Both the position numbers and the translations under genes were made by a program. DNA of 56,702 nucleotides, taken from an uncultured Atopobiaceae bacterium (GTDB lineage: Bacteria > Actinomycetota > Coriobacteriia > Coriobacteriales > Atopobiaceae). Positions 15,940-23,437 of this stretch are shown here, one piece after another (the first letter of the stretch is position 1; every line of letters starts with the position of its first letter). The notes under the pieces are model-generated. The model was not told the origin of the DNA, did not search any database, and saw only the letters and a list, made by a program, of their open reading frames with translations. The DNA lies in assembly GCA_944322145.1 (NCBI GenBank), contig CALUNW010000013.1:1-56702 (forward strand). Reading direction: 5' to 3'.

Positions 15940-17703
15940 CTAGCGGCGCTCGGCGATCTCGGACACGACGTCGGCGATGAACTCGTCGAGCTCGCGCGTC
16001 ACGGTCTCGTTGGAGCGGTCGCGCACGGAGACGTTACCGGCCTCGACCTCCTGCTCGCCGATGATGAGCATGTAGGGCGGGCGGTCGATGTTGCGGGCCT
16101 CGCGGATCTTGTAGCCGATCTTCTCGTCGCGCTCGTCGAGCACGGCGAGAATGCCGGCCGCCTCGAGCTTCTCGGTGACCGAGCGCGCGTAGTCGCGGCT
16201 CTTCTCGGAGACCGGGAGCACCTTGACCTGGCACGGGGCGAGCCACGTCGGGAACTTGCCGGCGAAGTGCTCGATCAGGATGCCGATGAAGCGCTCGATG
16301 GAGCCGAAGCACACGCGGTGCAGCATGATCGGGCGCTTCTTGGAGCCGTCGGCGTCCGTGTACTCCAGGTCGAAGTTGATCGGCATCTGGAAGTCCAGCT
16401 GCACGGTGCCGCACTGCCAGGTGCGCCCGAGCGAGTCCTCCAGGTGGAAGTCGATCTTGGGACCGTAGAAGGCGCCGTCGCCCTCGTTGACCACGTAGTC
16501 CTTGCCGAGCTTCTCGAGCGCCACGCGCAAGGCCTCCTCGGCGCGCTCCCAGTCCTCGTCGGAGCCCATGGAGTCCTCGGGGCGGGTGGAGAGCTCGAGG
16601 TGGTAGGTGAAGCCGAACTTCTCGTACACGGAGTCGATCAGGTTCACGACGCCGATGATCTCGTCGGTGAGCTGGTCGGGGCGCACGAAGAGGTGAGCGT
16701 CGTCCTGGTTGAAGCAGCGCACGCGGAAGAGGCCATGCAGCGCCCCGCGCATCTCGTGGCGGTGCACCAGGCCGATCTCGCCGGCGCGGATGGGCAGCTC
16801 GCGGTAGCTGTGCGGCTTGGAGGAGTACACGAGCACGCCGCCCGGGCAGTTCATGGGCTTCACGCAGTACTCCTCGTCATCGATGATCGTGGAGTACATG
16901 TTGTCCTTGTAGTGGTCCCAGTGGCCGGAGGTCTTCCAGAGCTCCTTGCTCATGATCATGGGCGTGGAGATCTCCACGTAGCCGGCGGCGCGGTGGATCT
17001 CGCGCCAGTAGCTGAGCAGCTCGTTCTTGAGCGTCATGCCGTTGGGCAGGAAGAACGGGAAGCCCGGCGCCTCGTCGCGCATCATGAAGATGTCCATCTC
17101 GCGGCCGATCTTGCGGTGGTCGCGCTTCTTGGCCTCCTCGAGCAGGCGCAGGTGCTCGTCGAGCTCCTCCTTGGTGGCGAAGGCGGTGCCGTTCACGCGG
17201 ATGAGCATCTTGTTGTTCTTGTCGCCCTTCCAGTAGGCGCCGGAGGCGCCCGTGAGCTTGAAGGCCTTGAGCGCCTTGGTGTAGGTGAGGTGCGGGCCCA
17301 CGCACATGTCAACGTACTCGCCCTGCTGGTAGAAGGTGATGCGCGCATCCTCGGGCAGGTCGCCGATGTGCTCGACCTTGTACTTCTCGCCACGCTCCTC
17401 CATGAGGGCGACGGCCTCGGCACGCGGCAGCTCGAAGACGGTGAACTTGAGGTTCTCCTTCACGATCTTCCTCATCTCGGCCTCGATCGCGGGGAAGTCC
17501 TCCTCGGAGATCTTCTGGCCCTCGGGCAGGTCGATGTCATAGTAGAAACCGTTGTCGGTGGCGGGGCCGTAGGCGAAGTCGGCCTCGGGGTAGAGGCGCT
17601 TGATGGCCTGGGCCATGATGTGCGCGGCGCTGTGGCGGACGACGTGGGTGACCTCGTCTGCCGGGCACTCGTCGATGTGACCGTCGTTGAACAGGACCTT
17701 CAT
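15940..17703 (-). CDS. thrS: Threonyl-tRNA synthetase
   Basis: A 587-residue ThrRS that charges tRNA-Thr. The editing domain has HSAAH near residues 24-28 and CVGPH near 133-137. The class II core has MNCPGG near 283-288 and RHEMRGALHGLFRVR near 315-329; the anticodon domain follows. Only about 23 residues precede HSAAH, so the usual N-terminal TGS domain is missing. The start at 17703 (MKVLFNDGHIDE) has AGAGAGG upstream. A short leader peptide and a terminator hairpin precede it, suggesting attenuation. Confidence 0.94.
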   Translation of the reverse strand: MKVLFNDGHIDECPADEVTHVVRHSAAHIMAQAIKRLYPEADFAYGPATDNGFYYDIDLPEGQKISEEDFPAIEAEMRKIVKENLKFTVFELPRAEAVALMEERGEKYKVEHIGDLPEDARITFYQQGEYVDMCVGPHLTYTKALKAFKLTGASGAYWKGDKNNKMLIRVNGTAFATKEELDEHLRLLEEAKKRDHRKIGREMDIFMMRDEAPGFPFFLPNGMTLKNELLSYWREIHRAAGYVEISTPMIMSKELWKTSGHWDHYKDNMYSTIIDDEEYCVKPMNCPGGVLVYSSKPHSYRELPIRAGEIGLVHRHEMRGALHGLFRVRCFNQDDAHLFVRPDQLTDEIIGVVNLIDSVYEKFGFTYHLELSTRPEDSMGSDEDWERAEEALRVALEKLGKDYVVNEGDGAFYGPKIDFHLEDSLGRTWQCGTVQLDFQMPINFDLEYTDADGSKKRPIMLHRVCFGSIERFIGILIEHFAGKFPTWLAPCQVKVLPVSEKSRDYARSVTEKLEAAGILAVLDERDEKIGYKIREARNIDRPPYMLIIGEQEVEAGNVSVRDRSNETVTRELDEFIADVVSEIAERR

Positions 17704-17744
17704 GGGAATACCTCTCTGTCGGATGTGTCGCACCTCAGAACATG

Positions 17745-17772
17745 AAAAACGCCCGCACGCCGCCGTCGGGGC
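17745..17772 (-). terminator. Terminator-like hairpin in the thrS leader
   Basis: On the minus strand GCCCCGACGGC pairs imperfectly with GCGTGCGGGC and is followed by GTTTTT, 42 bases before the thrS start. Being upstream of the gene, it fits an attenuator rather than an end-of-operon terminator. A second dyad (GGCGTCTGTCC/GGACAGGCGCC, about 17794-17832) sits between it and the leader peptide stop. Confidence 0.55.
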
Positions 17773-17832
17773 AGCGTCGAGCGCTATGTGGCGCCTGTCC
17801 GGGGCCAGCGAGCCCGGAGAAGGGACAGACGC

Positions 17833-17877
17833 CTAGATAGTCTGCGTTCGAGCGATATGTGCGATGATGCGCTGCAT
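17833..17877 (-). CDS. Candidate thrS leader peptide
   Basis: A 14-codon reading frame, MQRIIAHIARTQTI, with GAAAGG about 11 bases before its ATG. It ends with Thr-Gln-Thr-Ile just before the hairpins upstream of thrS. Two Thr near the stop and four Ile recall amino acid-biosynthesis leader peptides. No T-box motif (TGGNACCGCG) is seen. This is an inference from position and composition. Confidence 0.4.
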   Translation of the reverse strand: MQRIIAHIARTQTI

Positions 17878-18007
17878 CGAGACACGCCTTTCGTCATTGC
17901 CTGCCCATAGGTTTACCACAATCGGGCCCGCTTCATGCGCGGGGACGGATATTCGCAGCATCTGCGCGGGCGGCGTCTGGCGACGTCGGGCTGAGTCGGC
18001 GTTCGGC

Positions 18008-18168
18008 CTGGTGCCAGATTCGCGGCATATGCTTGTCCGCCGGGGCTGGTGCCTGATTCGCGTCAAATGCGTGTTTTGGTGCCGGAATCCGGTCATATGC
18101 GCGTCTGGGTGCCAAAATCGGCTCAAATGCGTACGGATCACACGCATATAGCGGAAATCAGGCACCTG
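18008..18168. repeat. GGTGCC/GGCACC inverted array, copy b
   Basis: Four forward units begin GGTGCC at 18010, 18048, 18078 and 18108 and end near ATATGC or AAATGCG. One inverted unit ends with GGCACC at 18161-18166. Same family as 5315-5503 and 39326-39448. It lies in the 636-base gap between the zinc-ribbon gene and thrS, which otherwise holds the thrS leader and the elements listed beside it. Confidence 0.75.
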
Positions 18169-18198
18169 CGGAAACGCGGCGGAGGGAGCGACCGCAGC

Positions 18199-18277
18199 CG
18201 GCCCGCTCTTCTCGCGACCGGGTAACGGGCTGGTTCCGGACGGTCTGGGCGCCAAAAGCGTCCGAAACTAGCCCGCT
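18199..18277. repeat. Dyad GGGCTNGTTYCGGACG flanked by GCTCTTCTCG
   Basis: GGGCTGGTTCCGGACG (about 18228-18243) and CGTCCGAAACTAGCCC (about 18259-18274) are inverted arms. The direct repeat GCCCGCTCTTCTCG occurs at about 18200 and 18270. It is another small palindromic element carrying the CTTCTCG word, seen once in this window. Confidence 0.5.
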
Positions 18278-18289
18278 CTTCTCGGCATG

Positions 18290-18312
18290 AAAAAGCCCCG
18301 CCGAGGCGGGGC
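18290..18312 (-). terminator. Rho-independent terminator of the zinc-ribbon gene
   Basis: On the minus strand GCCCCGCC and GGCGGGGC pair around TCG and are followed by TTTTT. It lies 28 bases past the stop of the gene at 18340. A copy of GTTCTTCTCG (18321-18330) lies between the stop and the hairpin. Confidence 0.85.
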
Positions 18313-18339
18313 CGAGAGAGCGAGAAGAACGCGGGGCTG

Positions 18340-18774
18340 CTACTGGATGCGCGTGCGGCAGTAGGGGCACACCTTCCAGTCCGCGTTGAGCGGGCGGTGG
18401 CAGGTGGGGCAGACGTTGCGGACCTGGGTGTTGCAGATCGGGCAGACCACGAAGTCGCGGTCGATGGGGGCGCCGCACTTGGGGCAGATGCCGTAGTGGC
18501 TCAGCTGGTGCTCGCGCAGGGCGATGTCGAGGTCCTGCTCCTCGCGGTCGATGAGGTAGGAGCTGGGGCGCAGGATGACGTAGGCGAGCAGGCCCACGAC
18601 GGGGATGACCGAGATGATGGCCCACATCCACCAGGGCTCCGCGCCGCGGCGCTGGGCGTCGCGGATGACGTAGACGATGGAGAGGATGTAGAGCATGACG
18701 ACGCACACGACCATGAGGTAGAGGACCATGCGGACCTCGGGGGTGATGAGCTGGTCGAACAGTTCTTGCGCCAT
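18340..18774 (-). CDS. Membrane protein with C-terminal zinc ribbons
   Basis: A 144-residue protein. Residues about 15-40 and 53-75 form two membrane helices (MVLYLMVVCVVMLYILSIVYVI; WWMWAIISVIPVVGLLAYVIL). The C-terminal part carries paired zinc-ribbon Cys motifs: CPKCG, CPICN, CPTCH and CPYCR near residues 101-140. It resembles PLDc_N/phospholipase-D-nuclease-like membrane helices followed by double zinc ribbons. Function is unknown. AAAGGAG precedes the ATG. It lies after folC with a 68-base gap and has its own terminator. Confidence 0.75.
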   Translation of the reverse strand: MAQELFDQLITPEVRMVLYLMVVCVVMLYILSIVYVIRDAQRRGAEPWWMWAIISVIPVVGLLAYVILRPSSYLIDREEQDLDIALREHQLSHYGICPKCGAPIDRDFVVCPICNTQVRNVCPTCHRPLNADWKVCPYCRTRIQ

Positions 18775-18842
18775 GTCAGGGACTCCTTTGATCACGTGTC
18801 GGCGCCCTTCGGCGCCACATACAGCAGGGATTGTAGCAAAAG

Positions 18843-20213
18843 CTACCGGAAAAGGGCCGCGAGCTCGCCCGCAAGGGTGATCGAGCCGCATGCGACGCAC
18901 GATTCTCCACATAATGCCGACGTTGCGGCCTCAACCGTCGGATACGTTCCGACGACCTCGGCGCCCGACTCGGCAAAGAGCTCGGCAAGCTCGGACGCCG
19001 AAAGCGCGCGGGGGCTCGAGGTCTGGGTGACGGCCACGCGGGGGAACGCCCGGGCGAGAAGATCGACGATGCCGCGCACGTCCTTGTCGGCGAGAACCGC
19101 TGCGAGCAGCAGCGGGCGCGGCTCGCCCTGGGGCATAACGTCCTCGAGCGCGGAGAGGAAGACCTCGACCGACTGCGGGTTGTGGCAGGCGTCGATGAGC
19201 AGCGGCGGCTCGGGGCGCAGCAGCTGGAAGCGCCCCGGCGTCGGACACTGGACGATCGAGGTGAAGAGCGCCTCCGCGTCGAGCGTGCGGCCAAGGTGGG
19301 CCTCTGCGAGCGTCACGGCGCAGGCGATGTTCTGGGCCTGGTAGGAGGGCTTGAGCGCGGCGAGCTCGGGATAGGTCGCGCGCGGCGTGGCCACGTCGAG
19401 CTCGAGCGGCCCGCCGAGGCGCCGCGGGACCTTGGTCACGCGTAAGGTGGCGACGGGCAGCCCGTCCTTCTCGCCCGCGCCAGCTCGGCGAACGAGGACG
19501 GGCGTCACCCCGGCCTTGGCCGCCTGGTCGAGGAAGACGCGCTCGACCGACGCGGGCTCGGCGGTTCCCGTGCCGAGCACGCAGGCGCGCCCGGGCTTGA
19601 TGATCGCGGCCTTCTCCCCCGCGATCTCCTCGAGCGTGTCCCCGAGGATCCGCATGTGGTCGAGGCCGATTCCCGTCACAGCGACGGTGCGAATGGACTT
19701 TGCGGCCGAGGTCGCGTCCCAGCGCCCGCCCATGCCGCACTCGAGGACTGCGACGTCGACGCCCGCCTCGGCGAAGATGACCATCGCCGCCACGGTGAGC
19801 GTGTCGAACTCCGTGATGTCGTAGGGGCGCAGGCCCTGCTCGGCGCGGCGGACGTTCACGCGCTCTCCCGCCACGTGCGCGGCCGAGACGCCGTGGGCGA
19901 AGGCCTCCTCGGAGACCGGGGCGCCCGCGACCTCCATGCGCTCGGTGTAGCTCACGAGCTCGGGCGAGGTATAGAGCGCCGTGCGCAGCCCCTCGCCCGC
20001 CAGGATCGCCGCCGTGTAGCGCGAGGTCGACGTCTTGCCGTTGGTCCCGGCGATCTGAACGCACTCGAAGGCGAGGTCCGGGTCGCCGAGCTCCGCGAGC
20101 ATGTCCTCCACGGTCTCTAGCAGCGGCTCGATGCCAAACCGGAGCGCCCCGCGCACGATGGCGAGCGCCTCCTCATACGAAATCTCCGGAACCTCAAACG
20201 GCAGCTGATACAT
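18843..20213 (-). CDS. folC: Folylpolyglutamate/dihydrofolate synthase
   Basis: A 456-residue Mur-ligase-like enzyme. The P-loop is VQIAGTNGKTSTSRY near residues 57-71; LECGMGGRWDATSA lies near 158-171 and LIDACHNPQSVEVFLSAL near 340-357, both FolC hallmarks. It adds glutamates to folates, retaining them in the cell. AGGGAG precedes the ATG at 20213. It is separated from folE by a nested palindrome but probably belongs to the same minus-strand folate cluster. Confidence 0.92.
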   Translation of the reverse strand: MYQLPFEVPEISYEEALAIVRGALRFGIEPLLETVEDMLAELGDPDLAFECVQIAGTNGKTSTSRYTAAILAGEGLRTALYTSPELVSYTERMEVAGAPVSEEAFAHGVSAAHVAGERVNVRRAEQGLRPYDITEFDTLTVAAMVIFAEAGVDVAVLECGMGGRWDATSAAKSIRTVAVTGIGLDHMRILGDTLEEIAGEKAAIIKPGRACVLGTGTAEPASVERVFLDQAAKAGVTPVLVRRAGAGEKDGLPVATLRVTKVPRRLGGPLELDVATPRATYPELAALKPSYQAQNIACAVTLAEAHLGRTLDAEALFTSIVQCPTPGRFQLLRPEPPLLIDACHNPQSVEVFLSALEDVMPQGEPRPLLLAAVLADKDVRGIVDLLARAFPRVAVTQTSSPRALSASELAELFAESGAEVVGTYPTVEAATSALCGESCVACGSITLAGELAALFR

Positions 20214-20237
20214 GAGATCTCCCTCGTAGCTCCACTG

Positions 20238-20456
20238 GTCGGGGCCTGGGCATGCCCCGGCGCTCGGACAGTCCTCGCCGCAGAGGACGCGGCTGCGGAA
20301 CTCGCGGCGGGGGATGCCCAGGCCCCTGCCGCGAGGCAATCGATGACGTACGACGTGCGGCGCGCTCCCCGAGCGGGGAACGTCCGCCGCGAGTTCTGCA
20401 GGCACGCTCTGTGCGCCGAAGCTGTCCGAGCGCCGGATGTTCCCCGCTCGGGGGCG
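20238..20456. repeat. Nested palindromic element between folE and folC
   Basis: Four sets of arms nest in the 255-base gap: GGGGCCTGGGCAT (20238) with ATGCCCAGGCCCC (ending 20323); CCGGCGCTCGGACAG (about 20252) with CTGTCCGAGCGCCGG (about 20422); GGAACTCGCGGCGG with CCGCCGCGAGTTC; and CCCCGAGCGGGGAAC with GTTCCCCGCTCGGGG. No gene is seen. The element could fold into alternative structures in the folE-folC mRNA. Confidence 0.7.
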
Positions 20457-20468
20457 CGCACGGACGGC

Positions 20469-21077
20469 CTACAGCCCCAGCAGGCGGAGGGCCTCTTGGC
20501 GGGTCTTGAGGTCGCGCAGGCAGCCGCGGACGGCGGAGGTGGTCGTGAGCGCGCCGGCCGCGCGGACGCCCCGCATCGTCATGCAGGTGTGCTCGGCCTC
20601 CATCACCACAAGGACGCCCAGCGGGTCGAGCTCGCGCACCATCGCGTCGGCCACCTGCCCCGTCAGGCGCTCCTGCACCTGGAGGCGCCGCGCGTAGCCC
20701 GAGACGCAGCGGGCGATCTTGGAGAGCCCCGTGATGCGCCCGTCGCGCGGGATGTAGCAGACGTGGGCGCGACCGGTGAACGGCAGGATGTGGTGCTCGC
20801 ACAGGGACGAGAACGGGATGTCCTTGACGATGACCATCTCCTGGTTGCCCGGCTCGTGGAACTGCTTGCGCAGGTGGGCGCCCGGGTCCTCCTGCATGCC
20901 GCCGAGAACCTCCTCGCAGGCGCGCGCCACGCGGTCGGGCGTGCCGAGAAGTCCCTCGCGGTCCGGGTCCTCGCCGATGGCCAGGAGCAGCTCCCTCACC
21001 GCCGCCTCCACGCGCGGCTTGTCGATCGGGCGGAAGCCCTGCCCGTTCTTCTGTCCCGCGACCTCAAGCTCTGCCAT
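20469..21077 (-). CDS. folE: GTP cyclohydrolase I
   Basis: A 202-residue [22 protein letters not shown] near residues 94-111 holds the zinc-binding Cys and His; [20 protein letters not shown] near 117-136 and [11 protein letters not shown] near 162-172 complete the active site with the second zinc Cys. It converts GTP to dihydroneopterin triphosphate, the first step of folate synthesis. It starts 4 bases after the focA stop, within the one-carbon operon. Confidence 0.95.
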   Translation of the reverse strand: MAELEVAGQKNGQGFRPIDKPRVEAAVRELLLAIGEDPDREGLLGTPDRVARACEEVLGGMQEDPGAHLRKQFHEPGNQEMVIVKDIPFSSLCEHHILPFTGRAHVCYIPRDGRITGLSKIARCVSGYARRLQVQERLTGQVADAMVRELDPLGVLVVMEAEHTCMTMRGVRAAGALTTTSAVRGCLRDLKTRQEALRLLGL

Positions 21078-21080
21078 CGC

Positions 21081-21911
21081 TTACCTCCCGGAACGGCCGC
21101 GGCCGTAGACGAACCAGTAGGATACGCCCACGAGCACGACGCCGCCCACGAGGTTGCCCAGGGTCGCCGCCGTCAGGTTGCTCACCACGCCCGCAAGGTC
21201 GACCGACCCCGCGCAGACGCCCGTCGCCTGCAGCATGAGCGCGTACGGCAGGAAGAACATGTTGGCGACGCAGTGCTCGAAGCCGGCCGCCATGAACGCC
21301 ATGACGGGCAGCAGGGCCGAGAAGAACTTGTCGGTGACCGACGTCGCGGCGTGACCCACCCAGACGGCAAGGCACACGAGCATGTTGCAGAGAATGGCGC
21401 GAGCGAAGGCGACGCCCCAGTCCAGCGCGACCTTGCCCTCGGCGACCGTGATCGCGGCCTCGCCGACCGCCCCGCCGTTGGCGGAGGCGACGCCGGCGGC
21501 GAGCACAAGCCCGGCCGCGAGCACGCTGCCCACGAGGTTGCCAAAGAGCACGAGGGCCCAGCTGGCAAGCAGGCGCTTCCACGAGAAGCGCCCGGCGAGC
21601 GGGCCCATGACCATGAGGCAGTTGCCCGTGAAGAGCTCCGCGCCGGCGGCGAGGATGAGGAAGAGGCCCAGCGTGAAGGCGAAGCCGCCCAGGAGCTGCG
21701 TCGCCGCGAAGGGCAGCGCGGCGTCGGACTTGACCACGAGCATGAACGTGGCGCCCATCGAGATGAAGGCGCCCGCCATGACGGAGAGCACGAGGGCGCT
21801 CACGACGTCGGTCTTGGCCTTGGTCTCGGCGACGCGCTCGTTCTTGAGCTCCATCGACGCGGGGGTCATCGCCCCGCTGTAGGAAGATGACGGCTTCTCG
21901 GTTACCTTCAT
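21081..21911 (-). CDS. focA: Formate/nitrite transporter (FNT family)
   Basis: A 276-residue, six-helix FNT channel. AELFTGNCLMVMGP near residues 89-102 and GFEHCVANMFFLPYALML near 208-225 hold the conserved TGN and the central His region of FocA. It passes formate across the membrane. The ATG overlaps the folD stop (ATGA, 21908-21911), tying formate uptake or release to the Fhs/FolD one-carbon branch. A nitrite or hydrosulfide substrate cannot be excluded; context favours formate. Confidence 0.88.
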   Translation of the reverse strand: MKVTEKPSSSYSGAMTPASMELKNERVAETKAKTDVVSALVLSVMAGAFISMGATFMLVVKSDAALPFAATQLLGGFAFTLGLFLILAAGAELFTGNCLMVMGPLAGRFSWKRLLASWALVLFGNLVGSVLAAGLVLAAGVASANGGAVGEAAITVAEGKVALDWGVAFARAILCNMLVCLAVWVGHAATSVTDKFFSALLPVMAFMAAGFEHCVANMFFLPYALMLQATGVCAGSVDLAGVVSNLTAATLGNLVGGVVLVGVSYWFVYGRGRSGR

Positions 21912-22762
21912 GAGCAGCTCCTCTCCGCCGCCTCGACGACGTGGCGGGCGAGAATGGCGGTTGTGACGGACCCGACGCCTCCCGGCACGGGCGTGATGGC
22001 GCGGACGACGCCGTCCGCTGCGGCAAAGTCGACGTCGCCCACGAGCGACTGGCTCTTATCGTCCCAGTTGATGCCCACGTCCACGACGACCTGGCCGGGT
22101 CGCAGCGCGTCGGCGCCGACCGTCCACGCGTGGCCAGCGGCGCACACGATGACGTCGGCACGGCGCAGCTCGGCCGCGAGGTCGACCGTGCGCGTGTGGC
22201 AGAGCGTGACGGTGGCGTCGCGGGAGAGCAACATCATGGCGACGGGGCGGCCGATGACGAGCGAGCGGCCCACGACGGCCGCGCGGGCGCCGGAGAGCGA
22301 AACGCCGTAGTGGTCGAGAAGCGCGAGGACCGCCTGGGCGGTGCACGGCGGGAACCCGACCGCGTGCGCGGCGAAGACGCCGTAGAGGGAGCCCGCGGTG
22401 ACGCCGTCGACGTCCTTGGCGGGGTCGAGCGCCGCGCAGACGGCGGCCTCGTCCACATGCGCGGGCAGGGGCCGCATGATGAGGCAGCCGTGGATCGCGG
22501 GGTTCTCGTTGACGTCGCGGACGGCGGCGAGAAGGACCTCGGTGCCCGCGTCCTCCGGGAGGGCGAGCACCCTCACGGCGACGCCGACCTTCTCGCACCG
22601 CTTCACGGCGGCGCGCTCGTAGGAGAGGTCGTCCGACCGCTCGCCGACGCGCAGGATGGCGAGCGTCGGCACGACGCCGCGCCCCGCGAGGGAGGCGACG
22701 CGAGCGGCGACGTCCTCGGTCAGGACGGCGGCGACGGGCGCGCCGCGCAGGAGCTCCGTCAC
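21908..22762 (-). CDS. folD: FolD methylene-tetrahydrofolate dehydrogenase (variant active site)
   Basis: A 284-residue FolD. The dinucleotide domain has VVGRSLVIGRPVAMMLL near residues 158-174 and GGVGSVTTAIL near 263-273. In the substrate site the YxxxK pair of bifunctional FolD is changed: the stretch is SYERAAVKRCEK with Tyr about 48 and Ala at the +4 position where the cyclohydrolase Lys normally sits. It should still oxidise methylene-THF. Hydrolysis of methenyl-THF may fall to FchA next door. GTG at 22762 is chosen for GGGAGGG upstream, 1 base after the fchA stop. Confidence 0.88.
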   Translation of the reverse strand: MTELLRGAPVAAVLTEDVAARVASLAGRGVVPTLAILRVGERSDDLSYERAAVKRCEKVGVAVRVLALPEDAGTEVLLAAVRDVNENPAIHGCLIMRPLPAHVDEAAVCAALDPAKDVDGVTAGSLYGVFAAHAVGFPPCTAQAVLALLDHYGVSLSGARAAVVGRSLVIGRPVAMMLLSRDATVTLCHTRTVDLAAELRRADVIVCAAGHAWTVGADALRPGQVVVDVGINWDDKSQSLVGDVDFAAADGVVRAITPVPGGVGSVTTAILARHVVEAAERSCS

Positions 22763-22763
22763 C

Positions 22764-23396
22764 TCATGCCCTCCCACGGATGCCGTCGACGATGGCGTCC
22801 GCGAGCGCGCGAGCGCGCGGCGCGTACTCGTCCAGGAGCTCGTCGCAGGTGGCCTCTATGCGCGCGGCCTGGCGGCGGTCCTTGAGGGAGGTCGTGTTGA
22901 CGCAGACGTTGACGGCCGCTCCCTCCAGCGCCGCGCCGGCCAGAAGGGCCCCGGTGGCCACGTCGGAGACAAGCCCCGGGGTTCCGATATCGCGCATGCG
23001 CTCGAGCAGCGTGATCGCGCGGCAGCACTCCCCCATCATCGCGAGCGGCGCCATGCACGCGCCCTCGGTGGCGTCCTCGATGGCGGCGGCGCGGGACGGG
23101 TCGGTGCGCGAGAGCGCATAGGCCTCGATCAGGGGCGAGAAGCCCGCGGCGTCCTCCTCGATGAGCTCGAGCAGGCGGAAGCGGACGTCCTCGGCCTCGT
23201 CCATGAGGTCAGAGACCTCGCCCTCGACGTCGGCGAAGCGCGCCTTGCCGATGGTGAACGAGCCCACCATCGAGCACAGCGCCGCTGCGAGCGCGCCCGC
23301 GAGCGCGCAGGCGCCGCCGCCTCCCGGGACGCTCGTGCGCGCGGCGAGCCGCTCGGCGAACTCCTCGCAGCTCAGCTCCATGAATCGCTCTTCCAC
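22764..23396 (-). CDS. fchA: Methenyl-THF cyclohydrolase / cyclodeaminase-like protein
   Basis: A 210-residue FTCD_C domain protein: SVPGGGGACALAGALAAAL near residues 22-40 and the helical remainder are typical of formiminotransferase-cyclodeaminase and FchA. In acetogens and purine fermenters such stand-alone proteins hydrolyse methenyl-THF to formyl-THF or deaminate formimino-THF. Here it sits between fhs and folD, so the cyclohydrolase role is favoured. Several GTG starts are possible; 23396 has GGAG at a good distance, while 23402 overlaps it. Confidence 0.85.
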   Translation of the reverse strand: MEERFMELSCEEFAERLAARTSVPGGGGACALAGALAAALCSMVGSFTIGKARFADVEGEVSDLMDEAEDVRFRLLELIEEDAAGFSPLIEAYALSRTDPSRAAAIEDATEGACMAPLAMMGECCRAITLLERMRDIGTPGLVSDVATGALLAGAALEGAAVNVCVNTTSLKDRRQAARIEATCDELLDEYAPRARALADAIVDGIRGRA

Positions 23397-23437
23397 GGTC
23401 ACTCCTTCAAGACGGCGTTACCGCCGGGCCGGGCGGA

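Noticed and set aside
17704..17900. T-box riboswitch upstream of thrS
   Set aside because: No TGGNACCGCG antiterminator sequence or specifier-loop layout is seen; a peptide leader fits better.
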